Assembly (NCBI GenBank): GCA_964649725.1
Contig: CAZYTM010000013.1
Coordinates: 1-64,000 of the forward strand
Origin: CAZYTM01 sp964649725
GTDB lineage: Bacteria > Desulfobacterota > Desulfuromonadia > Geobacterales > Geobacteraceae
Direction: 5' to 3'
DNA length: 64,000 nt
Shown here piece after piece: positions 7,862 through 15,233 of this stretch (positions are counted from its first letter, which is position 1; the number at the start of each line of letters is the position of its first letter). Below the pieces are notes generated by a model, which searched no databases, was not told where the DNA came from, and worked only from the letters and a program-made list of their open reading frames with translations. The translations under genes were made by a program, and so were the position numbers.

Positions 7862-8212
7862 ATGAGATATCTGGAAATTGATACTGGCCCTTGGACCGAC
7901 GAGCCGCTACCTTGGTGGTGCAGGATTCTTCAGAAAATCATACCAGCAGCAAATCCAGATCTTGAATCATACTACCCGAAGACGAGGAAGTGGTGGCTAG
8001 AAGTTGATGATGAGGGAAAGCCACAGCGAGAAATAGGATTTGATGCAGAAAATAACCCAATTGTCCTCGGCCCTATCGGAAACAACTATGGATTTTTGGT
8101 CGACGGCTCAGACAACTGGAAAAATTCAAAAGAAGATTCAACTGAAGCAGAAAATGACTTCGAACGAGTGTGGCAGTCCTTGCTGCAACAGTTCGCCCAC
8201 TTGGAGAAGTAA
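7862..8212 (+). CDS. Cassette A gene: hypothetical protein, 116 aa
   Basis: Not recognised. An acidic soluble protein, rich in Trp (WTDEPLPWWCRIL, RKWWLEVDDEG) and ending in an amphipathic helix. It resembles small hypothetical proteins often found in cassette arrays and in immunity-like contexts, but no function can be read from it. It starts 16 bases after the cassette boundary, the usual layout for cassette genes, and ends at the start of an attC. The attC is interrupted by the following insertion sequence. Confidence 0.65.
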   Translation: MRYLEIDTGPWTDEPLPWWCRILQKIIPAANPDLESYYPKTRKWWLEVDDEGKPQREIGFDAENNPIVLGPIGNNYGFLVDGSDNWKNSKEDSTEAENDFERVWQSLLQQFAHLEK

Positions 8213-8213
8213 C

Positions 8214-8260
8214 AGCCAACCAGCGGCAACAGCGGTCTCCGCTGACGCTCCGCCGCTGGT
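8214..8260 (+). other. attC of cassette A, interrupted by the IS
   Basis: R'' AGCCAAC (8214-8220) is followed by AGCGGC and the central CTCCGCTGACGCTCC, then the complementary arm GCCGCTGGT (8252-8260). The remaining TTGAAC lies at 9901-9906, beyond the insertion. Joining the two halves restores GCCGCTGGTTGAAC and a complete attC. Confidence 0.82.
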
Positions 8261-8277
8261 GCCTTGAGACGATACTG

Positions 8278-8288
8278 TATAAGGCCCC
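8278..8288 (+). repeat. Left subterminal inverted repeat of the IS
   Basis: TATAAGGCCCC, exact reverse complement of 9886-9896. It also overlaps one arm of the hairpin that covers the transposase ribosome site. Confidence 0.75.
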
Positions 8289-8352
8289 CCTTGGGCATAC
8301 ACTTTTGGTGTATGCTCGGCTTTGCGAGAACCATTACTCCAAAGGGGGCCTT
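8281..8352 (+). promoter_or_regulatory. Hairpin covering the transposase ribosome binding site
   Basis: AAGGCCCCCCTT (8281-8292) pairs with AAGGGGGCCTT (8342-8352) with one bulged base. An inner hairpin GCATACAC/GTGTATGC (8295-8302, 8308-8315) has a TTTTG loop. The 3' arm contains the AAGGGGG ribosome site of the transposase. Transcripts that enter from outside the element would form this structure and hide the start. Confidence 0.6.
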
Positions 8353-8353
8353 C

Positions 8354-9400
8354 ATGCGATTCTACACCAAAACTCACAAGTACTATTGCGGAATTGATCT
8401 TCATGCTCGAAAAAAATATGTCTGCATTCTCGACTCTGAGGGGACCGTTATGGTCCATCGCGAAATTAACTGCACTCCAGAGAGCTTCCTTCGCATCGTG
8501 GCCCCTTACCGGGAAGACCTGGTTGTAGGAGTGGAATGCATGTTCGCTTGGTATTGGCTGGCAGACCTTTGCCGTAATGAAAAGATCGAGTTTGTGCTCG
8601 GTCACGCCCTTTACATGAAAGCAGTCCACGGCGGCAAGGCGAAGAGTGATAAAATTGACGCCCATAAGATCGCTGTTCTGCTCCGCGGTGGCATGTTTCC
8701 TTTAGCTTATGCCTATCCAGCGGGAATGCGGGCGACACGGGATCTTCTACGCCGCAGGAACTTTTTCGTCAGAAAGCGTGCTGAGCTTATGGCGCACATC
8801 CAGAACACGGTCACTCAATACAACCTCCCTCCTCTAGGTGTTGATATCGGGATTGAAGAGAACCGCCATGAAGTAGCGCAGCTTTTCCACGATCCGGAAG
8901 TGAGGAAGATTATCGAAATTGATGTTGCCATGATTGATGCCTATGATGATGTTCTAAAGGTCCTCGAACCAGAGATAGAGAAAACGGCCCGACAACACAA
9001 TCAGCATGCCCTCAGGCTGTTACGCTCAATCTACGGTGTGGGGAAGGTATTAGGACTGGTAATGCTCTACGAGATTCATGACATAAATCGTTTCCCGACC
9101 GTGCAAGACTTCTCCTCCTACTGTAGGCTGGTGAAATGTGCCCATGAATCAGCGGGAAAGAAGAAGGGGGTTGGCGGCTCCAAGATAGGCAACGTCCATT
9201 TAAAGTGGGCTTTCTCTGAGGCGGCTGTCTTCTTCGTGCGCCACAATCCACCGGCTAAGGCCATGATGGAGAAACTGGCCAAGATCCATGGCAAAGGGAA
9301 AGCGATTTCTATCCTTGCCCACAAACTGGCACGAGCGATCTTCTATATGCTGAAAAACAATGTGCCGTTCGACCGGGAAAAGTTTCTGGCAAAGGCGTAA
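8354..9400 (+). CDS. IS110-family (IS1111-like) DEDD transposase
   Basis: 348 residues from the ATG at 8354; a longer in-frame opening at 8264 lacks a ribosome site and would begin in the IS end. The N-terminal RuvC-like DEDD domain has D15 in GIDLHARK, E61 in GVEC, and D99 and D102 in KSDKIDAHK. The C-terminal Transposase_20 domain begins near LLRSIYGVGKVLGLVM and contains the conserved glycine- and serine-containing region CAHESAGKKKGVGGSKIGN. It recombines IS ends with a target guided by an RNA encoded in the element. The reading frame is intact, so it may be active. Confidence 0.93.
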   Translation: MRFYTKTHKYYCGIDLHARKKYVCILDSEGTVMVHREINCTPESFLRIVAPYREDLVVGVECMFAWYWLADLCRNEKIEFVLGHALYMKAVHGGKAKSDKIDAHKIAVLLRGGMFPLAYAYPAGMRATRDLLRRRNFFVRKRAELMAHIQNTVTQYNLPPLGVDIGIEENRHEVAQLFHDPEVRKIIEIDVAMIDAYDDVLKVLEPEIEKTARQHNQHALRLLRSIYGVGKVLGLVMLYEIHDINRFPTVQDFSSYCRLVKCAHESAGKKKGVGGSKIGNVHLKWAFSEAAVFFVRHNPPAKAMMEKLAKIHGKGKAISILAHKLARAIFYMLKNNVPFDREKFLAKA

Positions 9401-9404
9401 ATCT

Positions 9405-9560
9405 GGAGGGGACAGGAGCAGCCTTGCGCACAACTGGAGCCACACGGGCAAGCATGACCACGACCGTGAAAAATAACGAGGTGTGACTGAGAACACGTAC
9501 CGGTCGATTTGATGATGCTCAGGAAACAAGTTTAACTAGATTGGAGCCCTGTCCCGCTCC
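9405..9560 (+). ncRNA. Candidate guide (seek/bridge) RNA of the IS
   Basis: GGAGGGGACAGG (9405-9416) pairs with CCTGTCCCGCTCC (9548-9560) over 12 bases with one bulge, closing a 156-base domain right after the transposase stop. IS1111-type elements carry their guide RNA downstream of the transposase. The domain contains GTTTAAC (9530-9536), which as RNA can pair by Watson-Crick or G-U with every form of the attC core GTTRRRY. Exact RNA ends and function are inferred. Confidence 0.5.
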
Positions 9561-9885
9561 TTCATAAATGAATCTATTCGTACGTTTTTGAGTATTCTGC
9601 CCCTCACCGGAACCCGGTATCAACTGTGCCTCGCGCCAGCGATGAGCATGCTTTTTGAATGGGACGGCAGAGGGAACGGTATAGTTTCTAAGCCGCGCAA
9701 GGAAAGCCTTCGCAATCGCCGTGATTACAACAAGCGCAGCGATATGAGCTTTGATAGGAGTTTGGTGCAGGATTCTTCCTGACCCAGTTAATGGAAATAA
9801 AGTCAGAATGGATAAGATGCTGAGATGGATTCATCAAAGAAAACGATTCAAATCGGCTAGGCACCATTTTACCTATTGACTGACA

Positions 9886-9896
9886 GGGGCCTTATA
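9886..9896 (+). repeat. Right subterminal inverted repeat of the IS
   Basis: GGGGCCTTATA, reverse complement of 8278-8288, three to four bases inside the right end as is usual for IS1111-type elements. The region 9561-9885 between the candidate RNA and this repeat holds no supported gene. Confidence 0.75.
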
Positions 9897-9918
9897 AGAG
9901 TTGAACGAAAGAGAGAAA

Positions 9919-10272
9919 ATGAAAAAAGATTGCAGGCTATATAACGGCGTAGAGATGCACATCACCCGTATCGAAGCCCTTGAAGAATCTCAAGGTATAA
10001 CCACATTCGAAAAAAATAGCGAAACGGTAGCCCGCATACGTTATGGCGATGAGGCGGATGACTGGGGTGCTGGACGAGGAGAGCTTTGTCACGACTGTGG
10101 AGCTATCGCTGGACAGTATCACGTAGTCGGATGTGATGTTGAGCGGTGTCCTCTGTGCGGCGGACAGGCATTATGTTGCGATCACGACTGGATAGAAGTC
10201 GATGAAAAAACCATTGAGGCCAAAACCACCAACAAAAGCTCCGTGGCCAGTGACGATGACTACGTAATCTAG
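9919..10272 (+). CDS. Cassette B gene: cysteine-rich hypothetical protein
   Basis: 117 residues from the ATG at 9919, preceded by GAGAG; a TTG at 9901 is part of the recombination core. The second half is a probable metal-binding fold: CHDCG, then C-x4-CPLCGG, then a CC pair and DHDW. The C-terminus is acidic. Family not recognised. It is a single-gene cassette, 9901-10347, whose two ends (TTGAAC and GTTCAAC) are exact complements. It lies immediately behind the IS, so any expression from an upstream cassette promoter would have to cross the IS. Confidence 0.68.
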   Translation: MKKDCRLYNGVEMHITRIEALEESQGITTFEKNSETVARIRYGDEADDWGAGRGELCHDCGAIAGQYHVVGCDVERCPLCGGQALCCDHDWIEVDEKTIEAKTTNKSSVASDDDYVI

Positions 10273-10299
10273 TTTCAGCAATAAATAAACTAAACAAGC

Positions 10300-10353
10300 G
10301 TTCAACAATCGGCAAGACCCGCCGAAGGCGGGTCAGCCTCATTGCCGTTGAAC
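10300..10353 (+). other. attC site of cassette B
   Basis: R'' GTTCAAC (10300-10306), L'' CGGCAA, inner stem GACCCGCC/GGCGGGTC, L' TTGCCG, R' GTTGAAC (10347-10353). Crossover after G10347. R'' and R' are perfect complements. Confidence 0.9.
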
Positions 10354-10383
10354 ACTAGGATTACGTAAAATGGAGATAAGATC

Positions 10384-10998
10384 ATGAAGCCCATATTCAC
10401 TCATCTTTTGGCATTTATCCTCGGTATTTTGATACTCCCGGTGGTTGTAATTTGCACTTTTAGCATTGCACCAAACACGATTCCGACTTTGTTAGAATCA
10501 GCAATAAGTTGCAGTGTCCCAAAGGATCGTGGAATTGCTGCATTAAATAAAGCCAAAACCGAGGAAGAACGCTTCTATGCTCTTGGTGATGCTGCAAAGC
10601 AAGCATTCGAAAAAGCTGATTATATCAATGCAAAAGCATATGCTGTTGAACTAGCCGCCCTTGCGCCCAAATATAAAGGAAATTGGAATTATGGAAATGC
10701 GATCCAAGATTCAAATGTAATACTTGGGCGTATTGATGTGCGTGAAGGAAAGATTGAAGACGCAAAGAAACATTTAATTGATGCTGGGAAATCTCCCGGT
10801 TCTCCTCAGATGGATAGCTTCGGCCCAAATGTATCTCTTGCAAAAGACCTTCTTGAGAAAGGTGAAAAAGAGGTGGTAATTGAGTATTTTACTCTTTGCA
10901 AGAAGTTCTGGGAGATGCAAGGCGGTAAGCTAGATAATTGGATAACTCTTGCACGATCGGGCAGGATTCCAGATTTTGGAGCAAACCTATTATATTAA
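10384..10998 (+). CDS. Cassette C gene: membrane-anchored TPR-like protein
   Basis: 204 residues. A single N-terminal hydrophobic helix (about 5-28) is followed by a helical soluble part resembling tetratricopeptide repeats (EEERFYALGDAAKQAFEKADYI in pattern, with repeated A/L/Y spacing). It is likely anchored in the inner membrane with the bulk outside. The ATG follows GGAGATAAGATC. Function unknown. Single-gene cassette 10348-11111, codon and base use AT-rich compared with the flanking core genes. Its 5' core TTGAAC and R'' GTTCAAC are exact partners. Confidence 0.68.
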   Translation: MKPIFTHLLAFILGILILPVVVICTFSIAPNTIPTLLESAISCSVPKDRGIAALNKAKTEEERFYALGDAAKQAFEKADYINAKAYAVELAALAPKYKGNWNYGNAIQDSNVILGRIDVREGKIEDAKKHLIDAGKSPGSPQMDSFGPNVSLAKDLLEKGEKEVVIEYFTLCKKFWEMQGGKLDNWITLARSGRIPDFGANLLY

Positions 10999-11059
10999 AA
11001 AATCGAATCTTACAAACCAGGATTTGACGCTGACAAGTAACGAGGCGAGAAAGAACAAT

Positions 11060-11117
11060 GTTCAACCAGGCAGAAGCACCGGCCTAAAACCGCCGGTGTT
11101 CTCCCGAACCGTTGAGC
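11060..11117 (+). other. attC site of cassette C
   Basis: R'' GTTCAAC (11060-11066), central stem AGCACCGG/CCGGTGTT, R' GTTGAGC (11111-11117). Crossover after G11111. Confidence 0.82.
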
Positions 11118-11148
11118 AACTCGAAACAAACAAAAAATAGGAGCTGCG

Positions 11149-11586
11149 ATGGCGCTGTCAAAAGTGAAATTAATAGCACTAATATTGCAAGTATTTGCGC
11201 TCTACAGCCTTACAATCAGGCACTCACTCCTAGCTCATAACACTGCTATGATTTCCATACAGGCAGTTACACTAGCTGCAATAACCGCCTGTGCGATCAA
11301 AGAAAAAACGTTAACATTCAAACGCAAAAAAGACCCATCCATTAACCCCATCATTACAATCTGGCCATACAAGCAGATAAGATACCCCAAAGAGGCTTTA
11401 CTGCTAGTTTTTATAATCATTTCGGCCAGCAATAATCTTTCAGTTCCAGTTATGCAGCTCTCATTGCTGTTTGCAGTGGGAACTTACATGCGCATAGGCT
11501 TAGAGGAACAGAAGCGTTTAGGCGAATTCCCAGGGTATGCTGAATATGCGGCAGCAACGAAAAAACTAATCCCTTCTATTTGGTGA
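11149..11586 (+). CDS. Cassette D gene: integral membrane, ICMT-like protein
   Basis: 145 residues with three to four hydrophobic helices (about 9-28, 36-52, 80-118). The C-terminus EEQKRLGEFPGYAEYAAAT resembles the isoprenylcysteine carboxyl methyltransferase / phospholipid methyltransferase family (EE-x-L-x(4)-G-x-x-Y). That family methylates lipids or prenyl-cysteines with SAM. The similarity is short and the protein is at the small end, so function is tentative. The ATG has AGGAGCTGCG upstream. Single-gene cassette 11112-11659. Confidence 0.6.
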   Translation: MALSKVKLIALILQVFALYSLTIRHSLLAHNTAMISIQAVTLAAITACAIKEKTLTFKRKKDPSINPIITIWPYKQIRYPKEALLLVFIIISASNNLSVPVMQLSLLFAVGTYMRIGLEEQKRLGEFPGYAEYAAATKKLIPSIW

Positions 11587-11602
11587 AGGATAGCCCAGGA
11601 AT

Positions 11603-11665
11603 GCCCAACCACGGCCTCAGACGCGGACGGCTGACGCCGCCGGTCAAGGCCGGACCCCGTTGAAC
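11603..11665 (+). other. attC site of cassette D
   Basis: R'' GCCCAAC (11603-11609), arms CGGCCT and AGGCCG, R' GTTGAAC (11659-11665). Crossover after G11659. Confidence 0.82.
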
Positions 11666-11677
11666 GTAAAGACCAAT

Positions 11678-12004
11678 ATGAAGAAATCAAAACTAATACA
11701 TGTCATCCTTTCAACCGCCGAAATTTTCTTCGTGGCCGTCTTCCTTGTTTCTGTCTGGCAATCTGATAGGGCACTCGACAAGTCCGGCATTGGCGATCCG
11801 GATAAATTTACCTTCTGGAATAGATACTCTGCGCTAAGTATAAAAATATTTCTCTTCATGTGGATAATTGCCGTCGTATATTCGCTGCTTACGAAAAAAA
11901 GGATAAATTTCATTTCCGGCACAGAATATTGGAAGTCTTTGGCTGCGGACGTCTTGCTGCCACCATTATTTCTGTTCGTGGGATGGCTTCTCATCCTCGT
12001 TTAG
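11678..12004 (+). CDS. Cassette E gene 1: small membrane protein
   Basis: 108 residues from the ATG at 11678; the in-frame TTG at 11660 belongs to the recombination core. Three predicted membrane helices (about 8-27, 47-68 and 89-108) with short charged loops. Family not recognised. It shares a cassette (11660-12904) with the next gene, which starts 33 bases later, so the two were probably captured together and may work as a pair. Confidence 0.6.
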   Translation: MKKSKLIHVILSTAEIFFVAVFLVSVWQSDRALDKSGIGDPDKFTFWNRYSALSIKIFLFMWIIAVVYSLLTKKRINFISGTEYWKSLAADVLLPPLFLFVGWLLILV

Positions 12005-12036
12005 TAGACAAGAAGAGCAATGGAGAAAGATCATAT

Positions 12037-12876
12037 ATGACTCGTCATTACTACAGCTCAAGAAACAATCCCAAGAGCCTAACCATTGAGGAACTTTACT
12101 GGAAACTTCAAAATCTATATCTGATGTTTCGAGATCAGGACTACTTCAAAGGGAAAGCAGGGATTACAAACAACTATCTCCCTAACGCAATCAAACACAA
12201 TGCGGCAGTTGTTCTTTCGTTACAGCCTTTCCCTATCACCAAATGGTCACAAGAGGACATCACTGAAGACAATATTTTCGATACGATAGAATTTCTCTAC
12301 GATCATGTCTCTAAACCTGGTGCAGTTGTCGAAATGACGCATGGTTACGACTACATTGACTACGATGACAAAACTGGTCAGACAGAATTCAGAGAAAAAA
12401 CCAATGCCTTTCTATCCGACTACAAGATGGGATACGAGTTGACAGAAGACGGTTTTGTACTAGCACTCGGAACAAGCGGACTCGAACACATCTTGGACGC
12501 AGAGATCATTCCCTATGATGAGGTCAATGTTGACAATAAAGTACGTAATGCAATCAAGAAATGGCGGAATCGTCATTTGTCACTTTCTGAGAAAAAGGAA
12601 GCCATTCGAGAACTTGCAGACGTTTTCGAGTGGCTAAAGAAAATCAAGGGGCTTGAAAATGTGTTGGACAGTAAGGATGACTCAGCCCTTTTTGATATTG
12701 CAAACAACTTCGGCATTCGTCATCACAATCCCAAGCAGAAAACTAATTACGACCTGACAATTTGGTATGCATGGATTTTTCATTTCTATTTGGCTACATA
12801 TCACGCCGCGATTCGACTGTTGATCAAGCACGCTAAGAAAGGGAAGCGTCCAACCATTGGCACGACCGGCCCTTGA
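12037..12876 (+). CDS. Cassette E gene 2: hypothetical, abortive-infection-like C-terminus
   Basis: 279 residues from the ATG at 12037, which follows GGAGAAAGA; an earlier in-frame ATG would overlap gene 1. A soluble, charged, mostly helical protein. The C-terminal part, with IRHHNPKQKTNYD then an aromatic helix WYAWIFHFYLATYHAAIRL, resembles in my recollection the C-terminal domains of some abortive-infection or HEPN-like phage-defence proteins. No canonical R-x(4-6)-H motif is present, so a nuclease role is not shown. The pairing with a membrane protein in one cassette is consistent with a defence or toxin module, but this is speculation. Confidence 0.55.
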   Translation: MTRHYYSSRNNPKSLTIEELYWKLQNLYLMFRDQDYFKGKAGITNNYLPNAIKHNAAVVLSLQPFPITKWSQEDITEDNIFDTIEFLYDHVSKPGAVVEMTHGYDYIDYDDKTGQTEFREKTNAFLSDYKMGYELTEDGFVLALGTSGLEHILDAEIIPYDEVNVDNKVRNAIKKWRNRHLSLSEKKEAIRELADVFEWLKKIKGLENVLDSKDDSALFDIANNFGIRHHNPKQKTNYDLTIWYAWIFHFYLATYHAAIRLLIKHAKKGKRPTIGTTGP

Positions 12877-12910
12877 AAAACCGGTCCGGTCAGCCTCGGC
12901 CCCGTTGTGC
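12848..12910 (+). other. attC site of cassette E
   Basis: R'' GTCCAAC (12848-12854), inner stem GACCGGCCC/GGTCCGGTC, AGCCTC segment as in the cassette B attC, R' GTTGTGC (12904-12910). R'' lies inside the end of the coding region. Crossover after G12904. Confidence 0.78.
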
Positions 12911-12925
12911 AGGAGATAGACTGAA

Positions 12926-13801
12926 TTGATAAGAAACATATTCATAACTGCTATTTCTATTGCGATAGTCACAATATGTGTTCGATCACATAAAAATTGG
13001 AAATATGCCGGAGAAAAAGAACGTACGTTAATACCCATCGTTTTTGTACTCTGGTTAGCATTAATCGGAATTCCAAATATTCCCGTTATCATAGCGCCAT
13101 TCTCTCCACCTATAATTGGCAAAGTTGAAGATACTGCTACCGGTAAGCCAATAGCCAATTGTTACGTCAAAGCAAATTGGGAAATTGAGCAAATAGGCTT
13201 AGTAGGCGGACATTGGGAGACATATCATCAATTCACTGCCAAGTCTAATGAGCAGGGAGAGTTTCAAGTCCCAAGACATGTAAAGCCTCTCGGGTTCTAT
13301 GGCCTTTTGCCGTTATTGTTGCTTGCTGACCATTATAACGGGCTGACAGTCCAGGCTCATGCACATGGTTATAAGTCAGAGTCTAAAATGATTCCTCCGT
13401 CAAGTCAGTTAACCCCGCTAAACAGAATAAACATAACCATTTCTTTACGTCGTCACACCCCTGACTCTTTTAACAGCACCTTTTTGGAAAATGACTTTAA
13501 ATCTACAAATTGTCCGTACGGGTCAATTACTGAAGAGGACAAGCAATTCCTCCAAGACGACAATGAGTACATTTACAATCATTTCGATGAGATTTTCAAA
13601 CAAGCAGCTCACAAGAATGTCGAGAGCGCGTTAATCCAGATAGGACGTAGATTTGATGACGCAGGGAATTACACAAAAGCAATTGAGGTTTACCAGCGGA
13701 TGAAAGCAAACTCCATTGACGACACTTCATTCGAAGATCAAAAAATTGAACAGTTAAAGAGAAATCTTACAAATCAGAAGGCTACAGGCAAAAGCAAGTG
13801 A
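12926..13801 (+). CDS. Cassette F gene: membrane protein with carboxypeptidase-regulatory-like domain
   Basis: 291 residues from a TTG at 12926 with AGGAGATAG nine bases upstream, the best-supported start. Two N-terminal membrane helices (about 3-16 and 35-58) are followed by a segment beginning IGKVEDTATGKPIANCYV, the pattern of a carboxypeptidase regulatory-like (CarboxypepD_reg) beta-sandwich. A helical C-terminal end near SALIQIGRRFDDAGNYTKAI looks like one TPR-type hairpin. It is probably exposed on the outer face of the inner membrane. Function unknown. Cassette 12905-13858 has exactly matching ends (TTGTGC and GCACAAC). Confidence 0.62.
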   Translation: MIRNIFITAISIAIVTICVRSHKNWKYAGEKERTLIPIVFVLWLALIGIPNIPVIIAPFSPPIIGKVEDTATGKPIANCYVKANWEIEQIGLVGGHWETYHQFTAKSNEQGEFQVPRHVKPLGFYGLLPLLLLADHYNGLTVQAHAHGYKSESKMIPPSSQLTPLNRINITISLRRHTPDSFNSTFLENDFKSTNCPYGSITEEDKQFLQDDNEYIYNHFDEIFKQAAHKNVESALIQIGRRFDDAGNYTKAIEVYQRMKANSIDDTSFEDQKIEQLKRNLTNQKATGKSK

Positions 13802-13804
13802 AAT

Positions 13805-13864
13805 GCACAACCACGAGGCGGCACACAGTCGCTGACGCGCTGGTGCGCCTCACTACCGTTGGGT
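13805..13864 (+). other. attC site of cassette F
   Basis: R'' GCACAAC (13805-13811), stem GAGGCGGCAC/GTGCGCCTC, R' GTTGGGT (13858-13864). Crossover after G13858. Confidence 0.88.
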
Positions 13865-13873
13865 GACAAAGGA

Positions 13874-14569
13874 ATGATGAGAAATCTGAGAAAAAAACTG
13901 CTGCCAAAAAACAAGAGCGAATGGATTATCCTATTGGGCTTCCTGATCTATTTCATCGCGGACCTTGTACATGGCAAATTTAAATTTGATCTGGTGAATC
14001 TGACCCCCAAAGTTGCATTCCTTGAGTGGCTACTCCGTGCCTTACGAGATTGGGGACTTACCGCTGCCATAGCAACAATGATTATTGCTGGGTTGAGGCT
14101 TATCCGAAAAGAAGGATTCACATTCAAACGCTTGATATTGCCGGCCATAGGAGTTTGCATTGCTGGCGGCTGTTTATGGGTAAGTTTCTATGGTTATCAG
14201 ACTTTCATCACGCTACCTGACTTGTACAAAACCCCAGACACCATTCGTAAGAAAATGGAAACAAACATATCCTCAGAAGCACTCAGTCCTGAAAAAAGAG
14301 CTAAAAGAAGCAAGATTTACGCATATATGAGATTCCAAGAGGATGGAGTTCAAGTCAATTACTTCACCCCAGATGGCAAGGAAGAACTGTACAACCCAAC
14401 AGAAAAAGAAAAGAAAGAGCGGGATGAGCTTCTAAAGACACAAAAACTGATCAAATGGATGACCAGAAGCCTCTATTTATCAATTTACTTTTGGGTAGTT
14501 GTCATCGCTGTCAGTCTGGCTATGGGACTGCTTACCCCTATCAAAAAAGAACACCCAACACCCGGCTAG
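13874..14569 (+). CDS. Cassette G gene: polytopic membrane protein
   Basis: 231 residues from the ATG at 13874; a second ATG follows at once and may be the real start because AAAGGA directly abuts the first. Four predicted membrane helices: WIILLGFLIYFIADLV, TAAIATMIIAGLRLI, ILPAIGVCIAGGCLWV and YLSIYFWVVVIAVSLAM. A charged hydrophilic loop of about 90 residues separates helices three and four. Family not recognised. Cassette 13859-14609, ends TTGGGT and ACCCAAC are exact complements. Confidence 0.65.
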   Translation: MMRNLRKKLLPKNKSEWIILLGFLIYFIADLVHGKFKFDLVNLTPKVAFLEWLLRALRDWGLTAAIATMIIAGLRLIRKEGFTFKRLILPAIGVCIAGGCLWVSFYGYQTFITLPDLYKTPDTIRKKMETNISSEALSPEKRAKRSKIYAYMRFQEDGVQVNYFTPDGKEELYNPTEKEKKERDELLKTQKLIKWMTRSLYLSIYFWVVVIAVSLAMGLLTPIKKEHPTPG

Positions 14570-14615
14570 ACCCATCTCCGCTGACGCTCCGTGGGTCAGC
14601 CTATAGCCGTTGAAC
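14553..14615 (+). other. attC site of cassette G
   Basis: R'' ACCCAAC (14553-14559), L'' CGGCTA, inner stem GACCCA/TGGGTC, L' TAGCCG, R' GTTGAAC (14609-14615). Nearly identical to the next attC. Confidence 0.9.
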
Positions 14616-14634
14616 GAAAGAAAAAGGCAGATAA

Positions 14635-15150
14635 ATGAATCGAATCTCGGATACACCGAACATTTCCAAAGAAATGAAGGCACTGTATAAGAAGTTCTGG
14701 AAGACGGGAGACTTCGTGGCAATCTTGCCGCATATTGATGCCTTCCTTTCTAAATATCCTCATTACCGTGAAGCAATGATTTTTAAGGCCAGATCCTTGA
14801 TGGCCATCGGCCGGAACAATGAAGCCTTGAGATGTATAAAAATGGCAAAGCGAGTCGATGAATTCGGACTTATTGGGCGCTTTGACGAGGCAGAGATTTA
14901 TCTGAAGAAGCGGAAGAAGGAAGAAACGATTGAGACTTACATAAACGCAGTAAAAGCATACGCCACCGAGTTACAGAACGGCATTGACAGTTACACGCTT
15001 AGCTGCAATCCCGATAGCGGGGAAAAGCTGAAGGAGCTGACACGACAGGCATTGAGTGATTTCTTCCTAAAAGCTGACGGTGACGTCAGACCTTTGGAAA
15101 ATCTGCTCTCAGAGGTCAGCGGACTTAAGGATCAACTGGAGTTCGACTGA
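14635..15150 (+). CDS. Cassette H gene: TPR-like soluble protein
   Basis: 171 residues, all helical in appearance, without signal or membrane segment. It carries at least two tetratricopeptide-like units (YPHYREAMIFKARSLMAIG and NEALRCIKMAKRVDE, then an EAEIYLKKRKKEETIETYI segment). Such proteins are usually protein-interaction scaffolds; no partner is evident. The ATG has AAAGGCAG upstream. Cassette 14610-15212. Its 5' core TTGAAC and R'' GTACAAC differ by one base. Confidence 0.65.
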   Translation: MNRISDTPNISKEMKALYKKFWKTGDFVAILPHIDAFLSKYPHYREAMIFKARSLMAIGRNNEALRCIKMAKRVDEFGLIGRFDEAEIYLKKRKKEETIETYINAVKAYATELQNGIDSYTLSCNPDSGEKLKELTRQALSDFFLKADGDVRPLENLLSEVSGLKDQLEFD

Positions 15151-15155
15151 GGAGC

Positions 15156-15218
15156 GTACAACCCCCGGATAGACCCATCTCCGCTAATGCTCCATGGGTC
15201 AGCCTATAGCCGTTGGGT
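15156..15218 (+). other. attC site of cassette H
   Basis: R'' GTACAAC (15156-15162), L'' CGGATA, inner stem GACCCA/TGGGTC, L' TAGCCG, R' GTTGGGT (15212-15218). The central part differs from the preceding attC at only a few positions. Confidence 0.88.
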
Positions 15219-15233
15219 GGAATAATATCTAAT

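Larger units (their letters stand above)
8261..9899 (+). mobile_element. IS110-superfamily element (IS1111 type) inserted in attC
   Basis: About 1.64 kb. Boundaries are deduced from the broken attC and the dinucleotide GT repeated at 8259-8260 and 9900-9901. Subterminal inverted repeats TATAAGGCCCC (8278-8288) and GGGGCCTTATA (9886-9896) match over 11 bases. The element carries one DEDD transposase and a 499-base 3' noncoding segment. Absence of a long target duplication, subterminal repeats and an attC target fit the IS1111-attC group, known to insert into integron attC sites. The left end lies 17 bases outside its inverted repeat, longer than usual, so that border is less sure. Confidence 0.82.

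Noticed and set aside
9588..9782. Second small gene in the IS
   Set aside because: 64 codons without a ribosome site or recognised motif, in a region better explained as noncoding.
12860..12866. GCACGAC as R'' of the cassette E attC
   Set aside because: It mismatches the consensus and the cassette's own 5' core; GTCCAAC at 12848 gives the spacing and inner stem seen in the other attC sites.
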